Source: Ganoderma boninense (lineage: Eukaryota > Basidiomycota > Agaricomycetes > Polyporales > Polyporaceae). Taken from it: a stretch of DNA of 64,000 nt. The stretch lies in NCBI GenBank assembly GCA_002900995.3, contig CM035311.1, positions 3,844,001 through 3,908,000 of the forward strand. Reading direction: 5' to 3'. The position numbers were made by a program, and so were the translations under genes. The notes under the pieces were generated by a model, which had not been told where the DNA came from, did no database searches, and saw only the letters and a program-made list of their open reading frames with translations. Shown here one piece after another: positions 45,880 through 57,471 of this stretch (its first letter is position 1; each line of letters starts with the position of its first letter).

Positions 45880-46480
45880 GCGAGCATCATAGAATATGGT
45901 TGACTTGTACGATAAAGCGGTAAAGACCATCTGTACAAACTTGTATTCAAGGAACCGCCGCCCAGAGCGAGGACATATGGTGAGGGTCCGCGAAATGTAG
46001 CACCGAAGTGTCCCAACTCCCAGCAGCAAACAGCGCGTGCTTGCAAATTTCTCCAGGTCCAGCGATAGCAGAAAATAGTTAACCTCCTGCTTCAGACGGC
46101 CATCAGGAACGCCGATCCGGCTGCCGATCGCACTCATGGAGTCCCCGATAACGCAGAGTAGAGTCGAGACCGACAATGGGGTTGTCGAGCGCGGCGGACG
46201 TCGGGACGACGCGTTTGAGCGTCTTGTACATCGAGCCCTTGTTGTGCCCGAACTCGACCAGCTGCTGCTCCTCGAGGTGCTTTGCGATGTCGCATGGGCC
46301 ACAGCCCGAGAACGCGATCCACGTCTTGAAGACGATCACGCAGACGGTGACGGTAAACGCGATGCATGCGAAGGCGTGGATCCAGTCCGGGAAAACCGCT
46401 CGGACAGTATGGATTGGGTATGTGTATTTCGCGATGCCCGAGACAAGCGCGAGCTTGGCTGGGGCGACGTACTGGTAGAA
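45880..46480 (-). pseudogene. SEC61 alpha pseudogene fragment
   Basis: The minus strand encodes FPDWIHAFACIAFTVTVCVI, VFKTWIAFSGCGPCDIAKHL, EEQQLVEFGHNKGSMYKTLK and RVVPTSAALDNPIVGLDS. These are collinear with the cytosolic loop and membrane helices near the C-terminal half of SEC61 alpha, the ER protein-conducting channel. The end degenerates (SAIGSRIG near 46120), and the N-terminal half is absent. The left end of homology abuts a phosphatidylserine decarboxylase fragment, so this is a chimeric relic. Confidence 0.65.
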
Positions 46481-46489
46481 GAAATCGTC

Positions 46490-48165
46490 GAACGTCCTGT
46501 GGAAGGCAATCCTAACCGTAAGACATCATCCACAACAATCACGGCTAAAACACCTACTGAATGAATCGAGCGGATCGCGAACCTACTCAAGTTTGAGATC
46601 GTGGAATGCGATCACCGCGGGGGTGTCGCGTGCAGACTCGGGCGCATCGTACTTGAGGGCCTGCTTGATCGACGGCGAGTTCAGCAGTGGCCGAACTATC
46701 CAGGATTCCAATCATTATTCCATTTATCGGCACGACAAGTCAGCGCACACAGTATACGCAACGTCAGGTGAACTCACCTCGAGCCCCTTCAATACGGCTT
46801 TTGCAGCTCTTGTACAGCAACCGAATACCCAACCGCACGTACACCTGCGTATTCTCCTCCTCGACCTGGCCTGTCAGGCGGTTCGACACGATGATGTTCG
46901 CCGATTCCGGCCCGTCACACGATACCGACACCCGTCAGAACCCTCACGCGACGCTCAAATATCAACACTCACCGCGCACTTGGGCTGCCCCTGGATCGCC
47001 GTTACGTAGTTCCCGACCACGATCTTGTCGACGCGCCCCCAGGCCTGGCTAGCGGACACCGCGAGCCACGTCACGACGTCCCCCTCCGCCTTCAAGTTCA
47101 GACGCGGCCCGTGGCACAGCGGGGAGTTCTTCAAGTTGATGAGGCGCTCCACCGACCACTCCGGTAACCCGTTTGACTCGTTCGACGAGTCCTCCGCGTC
47201 CGACGACGACGTCGAGTACGGCGTGCGCGAAGATGACTTGGACGGCGTCGAGGACAGGCCCTGTGCCGCCGCTTCGAGTGCCTGCTGCATCGGCTCCGTT
47301 GTGTACACAGGGTGTACGCCCGGGTGCAGCTTGCCGCTGGACTCGCGCTCGCGCGCCAGGGCACGATGGAGCCCCATCAAGTTAAGCTTCTCGAAGTTGA
47401 GGATCTGCTCCGCCTCGAGCCCGCTGGTGATCGCAGGCGTGACCGGCGCGGACGTGTCCATGATGTTCTCGTCGAGGTTGATGCGCTTCTTTTCGCTCGC
47501 CGGGCGGCACAGCTCCGTCTTGAGACACTGGATCGCTTCGGTAACGGTGAGCGGCTCCTCGTCCGAGCGTTTGTTGTAGCGCGTCCAGATGGTGTCCACG
47601 GTGCTCAGAGAGCGTCTAGCCCAGCGAGTCGAGCTGAACGTGATGGTCGGGTTGTGCTTGGACTCCCAAATCATCTCCTTCGCCGTCGAGAGTGCGAGCA
47701 TGAACTCCATCATCGAGCGCATCTTGTTCTCCTCAGCAGGGTACAGCCCCGTCCGCTCGTCCTTTTTCGTCGCATCCGTGATGAGCTTCGCGACGTCGAA
47801 CAACGCATTGCCGACGTGGTCGTTCGACGACAACTTGTCCCAGTCGAGCACCGTGAGCTGCACCTTGAACGTGGTCTCCTACCGGCGGACATGGAACGCA
47901 TCTCCTCGTCCCACTGCGGTTTCAGCGAGTGCCGAAAGACGCACGTCCATAACACCTTCGCCAACGACACCACCACGAACGCGTCCGTGTCCCACTCCGT
48001 GCGCGTCACTGTCATTGGCATCCTCACCCGTCAGCACCCGAACCTAATAAACGCAGAAACAGGAGAGCGAGACGCACTGTTCTTGAGTTTCGCCGGGTCC
48101 TCCACACCCTGGATCTCGAGCATCACGATTGCCAAGATGTCATTCGCAGCGATGAAGGGGTAGTC
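46490..48165 (-). pseudogene. C2-domain phosphatidylserine decarboxylase (PSD2-type) pseudogene
   Basis: Minus-strand pieces follow the fungal C2-domain decarboxylase that makes phosphatidylethanolamine: NDILAIVMLEIQGVEDPAKL (about 48140), a C2 strand set (WDTDAFVVVSLAKVL, RHSLKPQWDEE), MQLTVLDWDKLSSNDHVGNA (47863), a helical pair region (TVTEAIQCLKTELCRPASEK), CHGPRLNLKAEGDVVTWLAV (about 47100) and SIKQALKYDAPESARD (about 46670). The usual CxxC zinc pair before CHxPRLN reads NSPLCHG, an internal segment is missing near 47620, a stop follows HDLKLE, and the catalytic C-terminal half with the LGST-type self-cleavage site is absent. It cannot make active enzyme. Confidence 0.7.
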
Positions 48166-50169
48166 GTTGCTTTTCGGGCCCCCGACTTGCGGAATTTGGA
48201 CTTCTGCTGCTGCTAAGTGGACGCTGGGCGGGGGATGAGCCCCGGCACCGCATCAGGCGTGATCGGAATCGATGCCCCAGAGATCGTGGCCCATGGAGCG
48301 CTCCGGATGGCAAAGAGAGCTGTGGCTGCTGGACTGCTACTGCTCAGGAGATGGGGCTTGCGAGAATACAGTGGCGGAGATGGTGGTCAGGACGACAGGC
48401 TTGGCCCAATGGGCGGAGAGGAAACATCCGCCTCGTGGGTGACAGAGACCTTGGGCGACCACAACTCACGGAGAGAGTTCACGATCGGCGAAGGCGGCTC
48501 ACAGACGACAGACACAGCGGGGGATGCAGCATCGCCCGTGAAGTCGGTAAGGGCGCTCGAGGAGGAGCAGGCAGTCGATAATCTATTTGTTACAACGGAA
48601 TTGTTAACACGGCCATGGAAATGGAATCGCACGTCTTCTCCGCGAAATTGTCCGACGACGCCCTCGCAACAGCCCGTGCACAGCTTCAATAGCGAAACCA
48701 GGAGCCGGCATTGACGGGATACATACGAGGTAGAGGTCTACCTGACCATGAACTTGCATAAGGACCGTAATCTTGTCGTTCTCACATGTGGGGTCATTGT
48801 GGGGGCGGGGATTAGTAGGATCATTATCGGCAGGGTTAGGTACGGCTGCGACAGGGCGCACCTGCATGAACATCACATCCTCTGCGCGCTCTGGACAGCA
48901 GCGCATTTTCCAATCCCTCCCTTGGCGGCAAAGCGGGTGCACCTCCCTAGCCGGCTGGCGTCCAAGTTTGCGAGATCGCAGCGCGTATAGGCAACACGCC
49001 TTGAGGGTTAGGGCTGTGACGAGGACCAAAAGTACATCGAAGCAGATGCGTGAAGTAAGCAAGTAAACACGCCCAGACAGAGGACAAGGATGGGCATGAG
49101 GGTACACGACGGGCAGGAGGACGTCGTGACGTCGAGGACAGACTCGAGAGACGAGCGCACTCTCCGTTAAGCCCTAACTCCACTTTCGGAAAGTGATTAG
49201 GGTTAGGGTTCACTTCTCGAAGGTGGATCGTGGATTAACGACCGCGGCGCCCCGCCCGCCTTTGTCTGCCTGCCGCTGAGGCTCCGAACTCAGCCCTATC
49301 TCTCTTGCCCATGCCTGACTCTGCGCCCACGCTTACTCGAATGGTGTGGTCCCTCCTCCTCCTCGCTGTTACAAACAGCTGCCTCTCGCGGTCTCGCCCA
49401 ACTTTCCGCCGTTCCATCTCGCCCCTCCTGCCCATCCCCCAAGGCGGCTTGGTCGCGCAGTCCGCATACCAACACGACCCATGGACGCCAACCAGTCGAG
49501 GTATGTGCAACAGCAGCGCCGCAGGCCTACCCATGTGGCGAAGCGCACCCTCAATCTGACGCACGACCCCAATCCTGCGGTGTTCGGCTTCCTCATCCAC
49601 TTTTTGTTAGTGGACATGCTTCGGGTCCTCGAGCTTGTCATATTCTATATACTTACATGTCACTAGCGTGCTTGCATCTTGAGGGCCGGGAGTACCAATC
49701 CTATGGCATAAGCTCGGACCCCCGCGAGGACCAGTCCACTGAAGGCAGCCGCCTCACGAACCTCTACAACCCACCCCCTCCTCCCACGGACATTCAGTGG
49801 ACACCCAGCACCTACCGCTGTCCGTTCCCCACGCGGCATTGACGACATCTATCATCCAATCGGCCAAGACCGTCCTGCACCCTTTCACATCGTCAAAGCA
49901 GCCTCCACTCGCCACTAGACCTCGCAGACGGCCGTCATGCGAGCTCGTTTCTCCCACTCAGATTCCTGCCGTCGCTCAGGTACATGGCCCGAGAAGACAG
50001 AATGAGGGGCAGAAGGAGGATCCGCGCGTGCTTCGGCCGTCGCTATGGGCCCCGACTGGGACTTGCGGTGGGACAGCGCGGTCGTGCTGCCTCCACCTTA
50101 TAGCTCTTCTTGATCAGGACGCGCCGTATGTACGTCTTTTAATTCACCGCGATTGCCGGAGACCGTGGC
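48166..50169. other. No supported gene; may hold decayed 5' end of the PSD2 relic
   Basis: Open frames here are short and unlike known proteins. 48390-48690 on the minus strand is Ser-rich and might be the remains of the PSD2 N-terminus. A telomere-like hairpin lies at 49172-49212. Nothing else can be named. Confidence 0.4.
49172..49212. repeat. Interstitial telomere-like repeat with hairpin
   Basis: ccctaa (49172-49177) and ttaggg (49197-49202) face each other around a 7-bp stem cactttc/gaaagtg with one central base, and a second ttaggg follows directly. TTAGGG is the usual basidiomycete telomere unit. Confidence 0.7.
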
Positions 50170-50913
50170 TCATCGTCGCTCCGCACATTTATTGCCTTTA
50201 TAATGGCATTCGAGAATGACTGACACCCACGACCATCCATCTTCGCTCTGCCCAAACCGCTCAACTATGGTCTCACAGTCATACCGCCCCCGACTTGAAG
50301 CCAGCAGGTCATCGACAATCTGGTCCGTGTTCAGGTTAGACGGCATCTCCGGCTGGAGCTCGAACCATTCGCGCTTCATATCCGAGCTCGAGTCTGAACC
50401 GTTCTGTGGACGTCTCTCACACATCTCATGACCGTCGTACCCACCATCCGCACTGTCACTGTCCCCACAGTCCATGCCCTGATCTGATTCCCAGCTCACG
50501 GGGCTCGTATGACGAGACTTATTATGATACACGCCCTCCGTGTCTCACTCGTCATTGTCCTGCATGCTCAAGTCCCAAATACCCTCAGGCGGTAAGATGC
50601 CCTCACAGCACTCGTCAAGCACCACTGCCCACGAGTGCTGCCGCATGAGCCCCTTGGCGCGCCAATCCCTGATGCCACCCATCGTGCCCATCAGCCAGTC
50701 TGCGACGTAGCTGCCGGAGGCCTCTGACCTGCCGACATCCACTAGGTCCTCAAGCGATCTGAGCATCTGATATCTCTTGCGACAGAGCACGCCCGCCACG
50801 TATACCACCTCCAAATCCAGTCCGACCTGACCAACTCCGGGAGACGTCGCAGGAGGAGTCGGACGCCATTGAGCCGGATGGCCAGTTGGAGGCCGAGGAC
50901 GACAACCGGCCAT
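50170..50913 (-). CDS. Hypothetical protein, two exons
   Basis: From the ATG at 50913 (MAGCRPRPPTGHPAQW) the frame runs through VVYVAGVLCRKRYQMLRSLE and SWAVVLDECCEGILPPEGIW to DLSMQDNDE, near a possible GT donor at about 50545. A coding-like segment DQGMDCGDSDSADGGYDGHE continues at about 50480 and ends KGNKCAERR at 50170. No family is recognised. The acidic hinge and lack of stops make it more gene-like than its surroundings, but it could be part of an older broken gene. Confidence 0.35.
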
Positions 50914-51089
50914 GAAAGTGTGAGGATATCTTGCCGTTCTTCTGGTATGTACTAGCACATGTTTGTATCGGATATCCATACAGACAGTTTTTTCATGGAC
51001 GCAGATATACTGTTGACTCAGGCTCATGGCGGGCTGTATGGATCGTGCTACCACTGGAGAAGGGTATAGAAGTCCTCGATGTCAGTCAA

Positions 51090-51730
51090 TCACCCGGTGA
51101 ACTCGAACACGCCAATCTCTCCGCCCCATAACTCGAACCCCGCATCACCCGGAGGGGCACACAATGAGCCACGTTCGGTCTCATTCGCCCCTACGGCCCC
51201 AGCAGCCATGCCGTGGTTGGTGCAGATACACTCGCTTGCGTTCTCGACGCCCGCGAACGAGAGCCCTACCTGCGCGCATCCCTGCACGCAGGCTCTGGTT
51301 CACAAGGTCGAGGTTGGATGCGACGGTTTGCAGCCCCGAAGTGTTGAATGCCAGCGTCTTGGCGATGTCGACGATGCAGACCTGACAGGTCCAGGTCTGG
51401 TGACGCAGTGTGGGGACCAGCGTCGCAATCACGGTAGCACCATATGAACTCCAACCTGGATGCTCCATGCTCCCCCGCAGGCGAGAGTTGCGTCCCCGGT
51501 GCAGGCCATGTCACAGACCACGGCATCGCCGTCGACGAGCAATGCCTCACGACGGTCATCGAGGAGTGCCTTGAGGCCCGTCCTACTGTTGCACTCGTCG
51601 CCGAACTCGACGCCCACGTACCCGAACCCGAGCGCGGCGCACGACGTGATACAGGACGCGGGGGTGTTTCCGGTGATGACGGTGGTCCCATCGTCTGCGA
51701 GGATGCGCGCCGGGTTATCGATTGCTCAGG
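51090..51730 (-). pseudogene. WSC-domain protein pseudogene
   Basis: Two WSC-type Cys-rich units can be read on the minus strand. The first is ARILADDGTTVITGNTPASC with CAALGFGYVGVEFGDECNS and CDMACTGDATLACGGAWSI (51710-51440). The second is CAQVGLSFAGVENASECICT...GSLCAPPGD...GGEIGVFEFT (51287-51090). WSC domains bind carbohydrate at the fungal cell surface. The conserved ECyCg motif is changed in the first unit (ECNS), the second has GG without its Cys, and frames change between them. Confidence 0.6.
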
Positions 51731-53100
51731 CTTGGAGTGTCGTCTAGTTGAGCGGCATCAGTGACCCAACCTATCTGCTCCCCCCAAACGGTCAGACTTC
51801 TGAGTGCTGGGGGTAAGCGAGGCTGTACAAGGCATCAGAGTGAAAGCGGCGGATTGCCGGCGAGATTGCCTACCATAGTTGGAATCTGAGAAGGAGAGAT
51901 GCTCCTTGCTCTCCAGCTCATGCAACGTGATGTCGATGACAGACCCGCGATAACTAGGGTTAGCTAGTTCCCGTCCGCATTCGATAGAGACGATGACCCT
52001 TACTGATATTCTGAGCGACCTGACACGCATCCAACCCGAACGCGGTTCAGCAGCGGTTAGATGACTAACGAACGAGCTGTGCCCACACATCCGTTACATA
52101 TTCGCGTTCAACTAGTCGTCGTGGACGCAGCGGTTTGAGCTGAGCTACCTGATGGCTGATAGTGGAGCGCACACAGGTCCTCAGTTTCTGAAGGGGTTAG
52201 TCGAGTCACTGAGAGAGACTCACCTCGATGACATGCGATGAACACGGAGGGCCGCTAGACACTTCTGTGACCTTGCGTTTGATCTCGACGGCCGTCTTGA
52301 GAACCGCACAGCGGCCGGTCCCCAGATACACGTTGAGCGACGGTGTCTTGACGTCCAGCACTGGAGATGCGCGTCATGGCGAGGACGCGTTCATGATCGT
52401 GGTCGGGTGTCGCGGTTGGGGTTCACCTCCCCGTCTCAGCTGTCCTGTCCGTCTAGATTGGTCACGGTCCACGCGGTCTGCTGTAGGTTGACGGGGAGGT
52501 AACGAGGAGCGTCGGAAGGGGCATTGGCCGCTGTTCGAATGCCGCTGGCCCCCAAGTGTGTTCCACGTCATCTGGGTAGCCGGTTCGCGGTGGGTACCTG
52601 GCTGGCTCAAAGCCTTTTCCCCCGGATGCGGCGACCGCTTATCCGTCGTCTGATGTAGGAGCGACGCCCGTCGCGTCTGCCCAGTCAGCTGCTATCATAG
52701 AACGCAAGTTAGTCCCCCGGCCGGCCTCGCGCCTCTATCCGTCGGCCATCCATTCTCGGCGCCATCGTCGTCGAGCGTCGCGAGCATGCACCCGTGACCT
52801 TGACTCATCCTCATAAGCGATAGCGGACCAGCTTGCAGGCTGTTGCACCACCCCCGCTGCGCCGTCGTCCTCTGATGCGTCGAGGGGACGGTCGTGCACG
52901 TTCTCCGCCATCTCAGCTCGGCTGCATGATCGAGAACGTTGTCGCGTTGGATAAGCCGGCTCCTCGGCCTCAGAACTGCGGTGTTGGGTCGAGGCCTGCA
53001 GTCCCTCCGCGGCCCAGCTGTCGCTCGGGTCCCTGCCCAGATGCGAATCGCAATCCCGCTTTCCAGAACGTGCCGGCCCTTCCTGTAGCGTCTCCGTGTC

Positions 53101-53152
53101 CCAAGCACTTCGTTCGAAGTGTTATCCCAAGCACTTCGTTCGAAGTGTTTAT
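53101..53152. repeat. Tandem 26-bp repeat, each unit a hairpin
   Basis: ccaagcacttcgttcgaagtg occurs twice with a 26-bp period. Each unit has 7-bp arms cacttcg/cgaagtg around tt. Confidence 0.85.
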
Positions 53153-53580
53153 CCAGCGGGATAAACAGCAAGAAGGCAGTTCCGCGGGGCACTCTTCTCG
53201 GGCGACGTCATTCCTGTTCTCCCTCGTTCCCGACACGAATACCCCGCCCTCCGGGTCGCAGCCTGTGTGTGCAAGTGGCCGGCGTCCCGCCTCGATGCGC
53301 TCAGGACACGGGATGTCCGTCTCAGCCCTCCCCTCTCCCATCGCGCCCGGGCAAGTGGGGCACGCTGTCCACTTCGTCCGCCGTTGAGGACGTCATCCGG
53401 GCGTTGTTCGCGTCTGTTTTTGAACTATTGAGGTGCGCCGTCGTCGCAGTTGTGGCTGGCGCTGCGCTGCGTTCGAGGTTGGCTGATGGCCGCTTGGCTG
53501 GCGTCCATAGTACCCCTTGGCCGTGTACCGCCCTAATGCCGTTCTCGTGGACGGCACTCGCGCGGCCCACGACGCGTCGT

Positions 53581-53609
53581 ACGACTTGTCTGCATGTCGT
53601 ACAAGTCGT
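53581..53609. other. 9-bp perfect inverted repeat
   Basis: acgacttgt (53581-53589) and acaagtcgt (53601-53609) flank 11 nt. A second, smaller stem aaatcgc/gcgattt is at 53680-53700. Function unknown. Confidence 0.7.
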
Positions 53610-54480
53610 TGGAGGTGTCCCGCCGGCCGCATCGTGCGTGGAGAGCCGGGTTCAGTGGCGACGTCTTCCGAATTTAATGAAATCGCGCAAAATGCGATTT
53701 TTCGGCCTCCTCCAGATCATCGCGATGCCGCATGCATTCATTGCGGGGGTGAACAGGGACTGCGGGAATGTGGGTTAGAACGCATCCCGAGGCAATGGAC
53801 TCTAGTAATCGCGCACTTACTCCGGCGGCGCCCACAGATTGCCTCATGAGCCTTCGCCTACCACTCTGACGGCAGTCTTGCACTGCGTTCAAGGCTCGTC
53901 TGTGCATGCATTCACGTCAGGGATATGTCTTCCAGACACCCGCGCCGCGACGAAGCGACGGCGGGAGTCCGACAGTATGGCGCCCATCCGCCTATCCGCC
54001 ACTGCGTTCAGAGTCGAGTGCCGAGATTAGTCGCTTTCGACGGTGAACGGGGTTAGAAACGTCTCAGTCAGCGTGTCCGTGGACTCTGCACTTCGTAGGA
54101 AGTTTATGCTCTGCTGGATTGCTCGTGGACAGCCGTGGTCGGTCACCGCATCCTCTGAATATAATGAAACGGCGCTTCGAGCCGGTTTCGCAGCCTTCTC
54201 CAATCACGACTGAACTGGTCTCGTTCTTCGCGGAGGTGAATAATCACTGGCTGAGTGCAAATCAGGACGCGTTCCGAGGCCCTAGGTTCAAGAAACAGCC
54301 GAGTTGCTCGTACCTCGACCACACATCACGGCTTAAGTCTTGGCCTCCCGCTTGGATGATCGTCCCGCACAGCCGTGGAGGCCCGTCCGTGCCCGTCTTG
54401 ACGGCACGGACATACCTTCCAGACAACCGCGCTACGGGAGCGCGGTCGCGGGAGGCTGATGGTACGGCGCTTGTCTAATG

Positions 54481-55719
54481 CGCGATGTCGTGCGTGCTCA
54501 GATTCCGTGCTGTTGATCGCGAATAGGCATCGAACGTCTCGGAGATATCTGCAAGACGATCTGAAGACCTTCTCAGTTGTCAAATACCAGTGCTAGTAGG
54601 AAATATGTAGTCCGCTTACCTTGTCCGATACAGCTACAGCGGCACTGGCCACTCTGTCGCCCCAGGTAGCCATCACCCGCCGTCGTTTCGCATGTGCTCT
54701 TGATTCCCCGCCGTGCCAGAGAGGTTTTGCGGCCGCGAAAGATGCGTTCGCATGTTCTCCGGCTGAAATCGCATCCCGCCAGCAGGGTTTGTAATGCTGT
54801 TATCCGAGATGGTCAGTCGGGAGTTCAGTATCATCATGCAATCGCAATTCGATGCAACACTCACTGACTGCGCGTAACTCGATACGTACGCGGTTGGTTC
54901 TCCCAGTCGCTTGCACGCGCATTTGCGGCCAACGCACAGAGGTTTCGGGCGGTGTGAAGTGGCTGCGACCGAGTGTACACTGGATGAGAACGAAGCGGAC
55001 TCGGAACAACCGTCGTCCAAAACGAATTAAACTTACGGTGCAGAAGGGAGGGCTTGAACCGAGACGGAACATCTGAACAACCTTGACGTGATTTGAGACG
55101 GCCCTGAACGGTGCGAGACGTCGAGGACGCTCCGGAACGAGCGCCGAGAGTGGAAAACGAGGAGAGTAACGGTGTGGGCGGTGTGGAAGAGGCGGCCGAG
55201 GCGTGCAAAAACTGTGCAAAACTATGATGGACAGGCGCCTAACGGAGGACAAAGTCGATTGAAGGGCCTGCGAGAACAGCTCGAATGAGCTCCTGACGAG
55301 GAAACGATCGAGTCCGTGAGAGAGCGAGCAACGGGCCAGCCCAAGGGTTCGCCAGTCGACGCGGAGAGACACCACCTCCACTCGCAACCAGCACCTGCCA
55401 TCCCAAGCCCCGGCCTGATGCGACGCGCTTTGGGCCCTGACCTATGATTAGTCAGCATCGCAGGTGATTTTCGCAAGGGCGCTGGACCCGAGGTCGTACG
55501 TCCGCTCTCAGCTCCCGCCTTTATACCCCCTCTCTCATCCCACTCATCTACAGTTTGCTCTGGTCTCGCACTGCAGCTGGTCTATGACACGCTCGGGGTC
55601 TCTGCCACGCTGCAAGCCCCTTTGATTGCTCCACCTCCTTCCCTCTGAAGTATTTGACCTCCCCAACCTAACCACTGATATCCCCTCTCGATCTCTGACA
55701 TCTCGCTGCCGGTGCCACG
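54481..55719. other. No supported gene
   Basis: Long frames on the minus strand (for example 55387-54800) are Arg/Ser/Leu-rich and look like composition artefacts. Nothing is identified. Confidence 0.4.
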
Positions 55720-57471
55720 ATGGCAAGCATGCACTTCTCCTGCTCCGACTCCCTCCACGCCGCCGTCTCCTCCTGCCTCCCCTCCTTCAAACACTCTGAT
55801 TCTGACTCCGAATCGGACGCTCAAACCCCACGGCACCCCGCCTTCCCCCACCGATTCCCCCGCCGCGCGCCCGCCCAGACGAGCTCGATGGCCTGTTCGC
55901 GGACGCCTCCGACGACGCCGACGCGCTCTCACTGCACACGAACCCCGGCGAGCGCAGGACGCGCAAGAAGCGGCGCAAGGGAGCGCAGTGAAAGGGCTCT
56001 AAGCACATCCGCGTGTTTGGCTTCGACCTCTTCGGCAGGCCGGCCGCCATCCAGCTTCCCGAGTCCGACCATGAGGACAGCAGTCGCCTCCTAGGAATTG
56101 AGGGTCGAGGTGCGGGGCTGCGGCCGGGCCGGGAGGAAAGGGAAAGGGACCGGGTGCCCAAGATCTCGACGTCGAGCCTGCACTCGGACGCGGCGCCACT
56201 TGACGTGTCCACGATCGAGGAGCTGAGTGCTGCGCGGCATGCGGAGGCGGTCGGGCGGGAGGAAGATGAGCGGCGGGAGAAGGAGGAGAGGCGGCGCAGG
56301 CGACGGGAGAGACGCGAACTCAAGCCGGCGGCGATGGCGCACGCGCTTGAGCTCCAGGCGAATGGCGAGGACGAGTTCGAGGGCTTCCAGGTACGTAACC
56401 CGCTCTCTGCCTGCATTTCCCCTTCCGTTCGACTGTGTCAGTATTTTGGTTTTCTGACGCGTACACATCCACACGTGATGTCGATAGGGAAGCGGCCCAG
56501 CGTACGGCGCAGGCAGGCCCATGCCGTTCAGCCCCAGCACCAAAACGTTCTCGGACTCGGTCACCACGTCCTCCCAACAGCAATTCGGGCCGTTCGTGCA
56601 TGGCCAGCCCGTCGAGCCCTTTGATGTCGATGCGGCCAAAGCAGCGGAGGCCGAGGCAGACGGCGCAGACTTTGGCGGCGAGTCGTACACGTCGCGCCCG
56701 CGCAGCGGCAGTAACAAGAGATCCACGCATGGCGGCGGGGCACGCACGATGTCCACGTCGGACACGCGCTCGTCCTCAAGCCGCAGCCGCGGCACTGGCT
56801 CCCAGGGCTACACCGGTGGGGCCGCGCCGTACAACCACCAGTTCCTCGCGTCGCCCTCGTCCCCGGGCCCCATGCACGTCCCTCGCTCGCCGGTCTCTCC
56901 CCTCTCGGACAGCGCGAGCGTCCCAGAGTCGCCCGTGTCGCCCAACGTGACGGAGCGCAAGAAACGGCGCAAGTCCACCAAGTCCAAGTCGCAGTTGCAA
57001 TCGCACGCGGCTGCGCTCTCGATCTCGACATCGTCGCCGTCCGCCACCGCGTCCTCGGTCACCTCCCCGCCGCCCTCCACCACCACGCATCCCTTGAACT
57101 CCGCCGCCCCGCGCCTCGCGTCGCACCCAGAGGACGACTTCGAGGGCTTCCCGCGCGACTTTAGTAATGGAGACATCCCGGGCGGGGCGATGGTCGACTT
57201 CCACTCGGGCGGAGGGCCGCGCAAGAACAACGATGGACAGGAGGTGGAGGCGAAGAAGGACGCGTACGTGCCCGTGGTACGGGCTCGAGGCGGAGGCGCA
57301 GGAGGCGAGGGCGGCGAGGGACGACCTGGGGTGACGCCCGGCAGGTGTTTGCACGGATGTGGTCCCATAGCGGAAATATATTTTGTTTGCGGTGTCTGGG
57401 TGCGCGTGCGGCGAAGACTCGCACATGCGCCGTTGATTATGCTGGACTTACAGGGTCTAAGGGGGAGGTAG
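55720..57471 (+). pseudogene. Ser-rich protein with acidic FEGF motif, probably broken
   Basis: From ATG 55720 (MASMHFSCSDSLHAAVSS) the frame shifts near 55850 to DELDGLFADASDDADALSLH, meets a TGA at 55989-55991 and continues in the same frame with KHIRVFGFDLFGRPAAIQLP. A charged helix follows (REEDERREKEERRRRRRERR) ending EDEFEGFQ at a GT donor near 56390. A second exon region from about 56510 (MPFSPSTKTFSDSVTTSSQQ) is Ser/Pro-rich and ends with EDDFEGFPRDFSNG near 57150. The protein is of a low-complexity regulatory kind that I cannot name. The TGA and frameshift argue for a pseudogene. Confidence 0.5.

Larger units (their letters stand above)
52240..54480 (-). repeat. Dispersed repeat, copy B
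   Basis: Collinear by eye with 59030-60950: cacgttgagcgacggtgtcttga and gacggggaggtaacgaggagcg (52330-52510) match 59140-59330; cgctcaggacacgggatgtcc (about 53297) matches 60547; and gtacggcgc near 54460 matches 60850. Between matches the copies differ by indels. No intact gene. Confidence 0.6.

Noticed and set aside
25940..57471. Repeat-induced point mutation (RIP) as the cause of the pseudogenes
   Set aside because: The relics remain GC-rich and the lesions are mixed indels and stops, not a flood of C-to-T changes.
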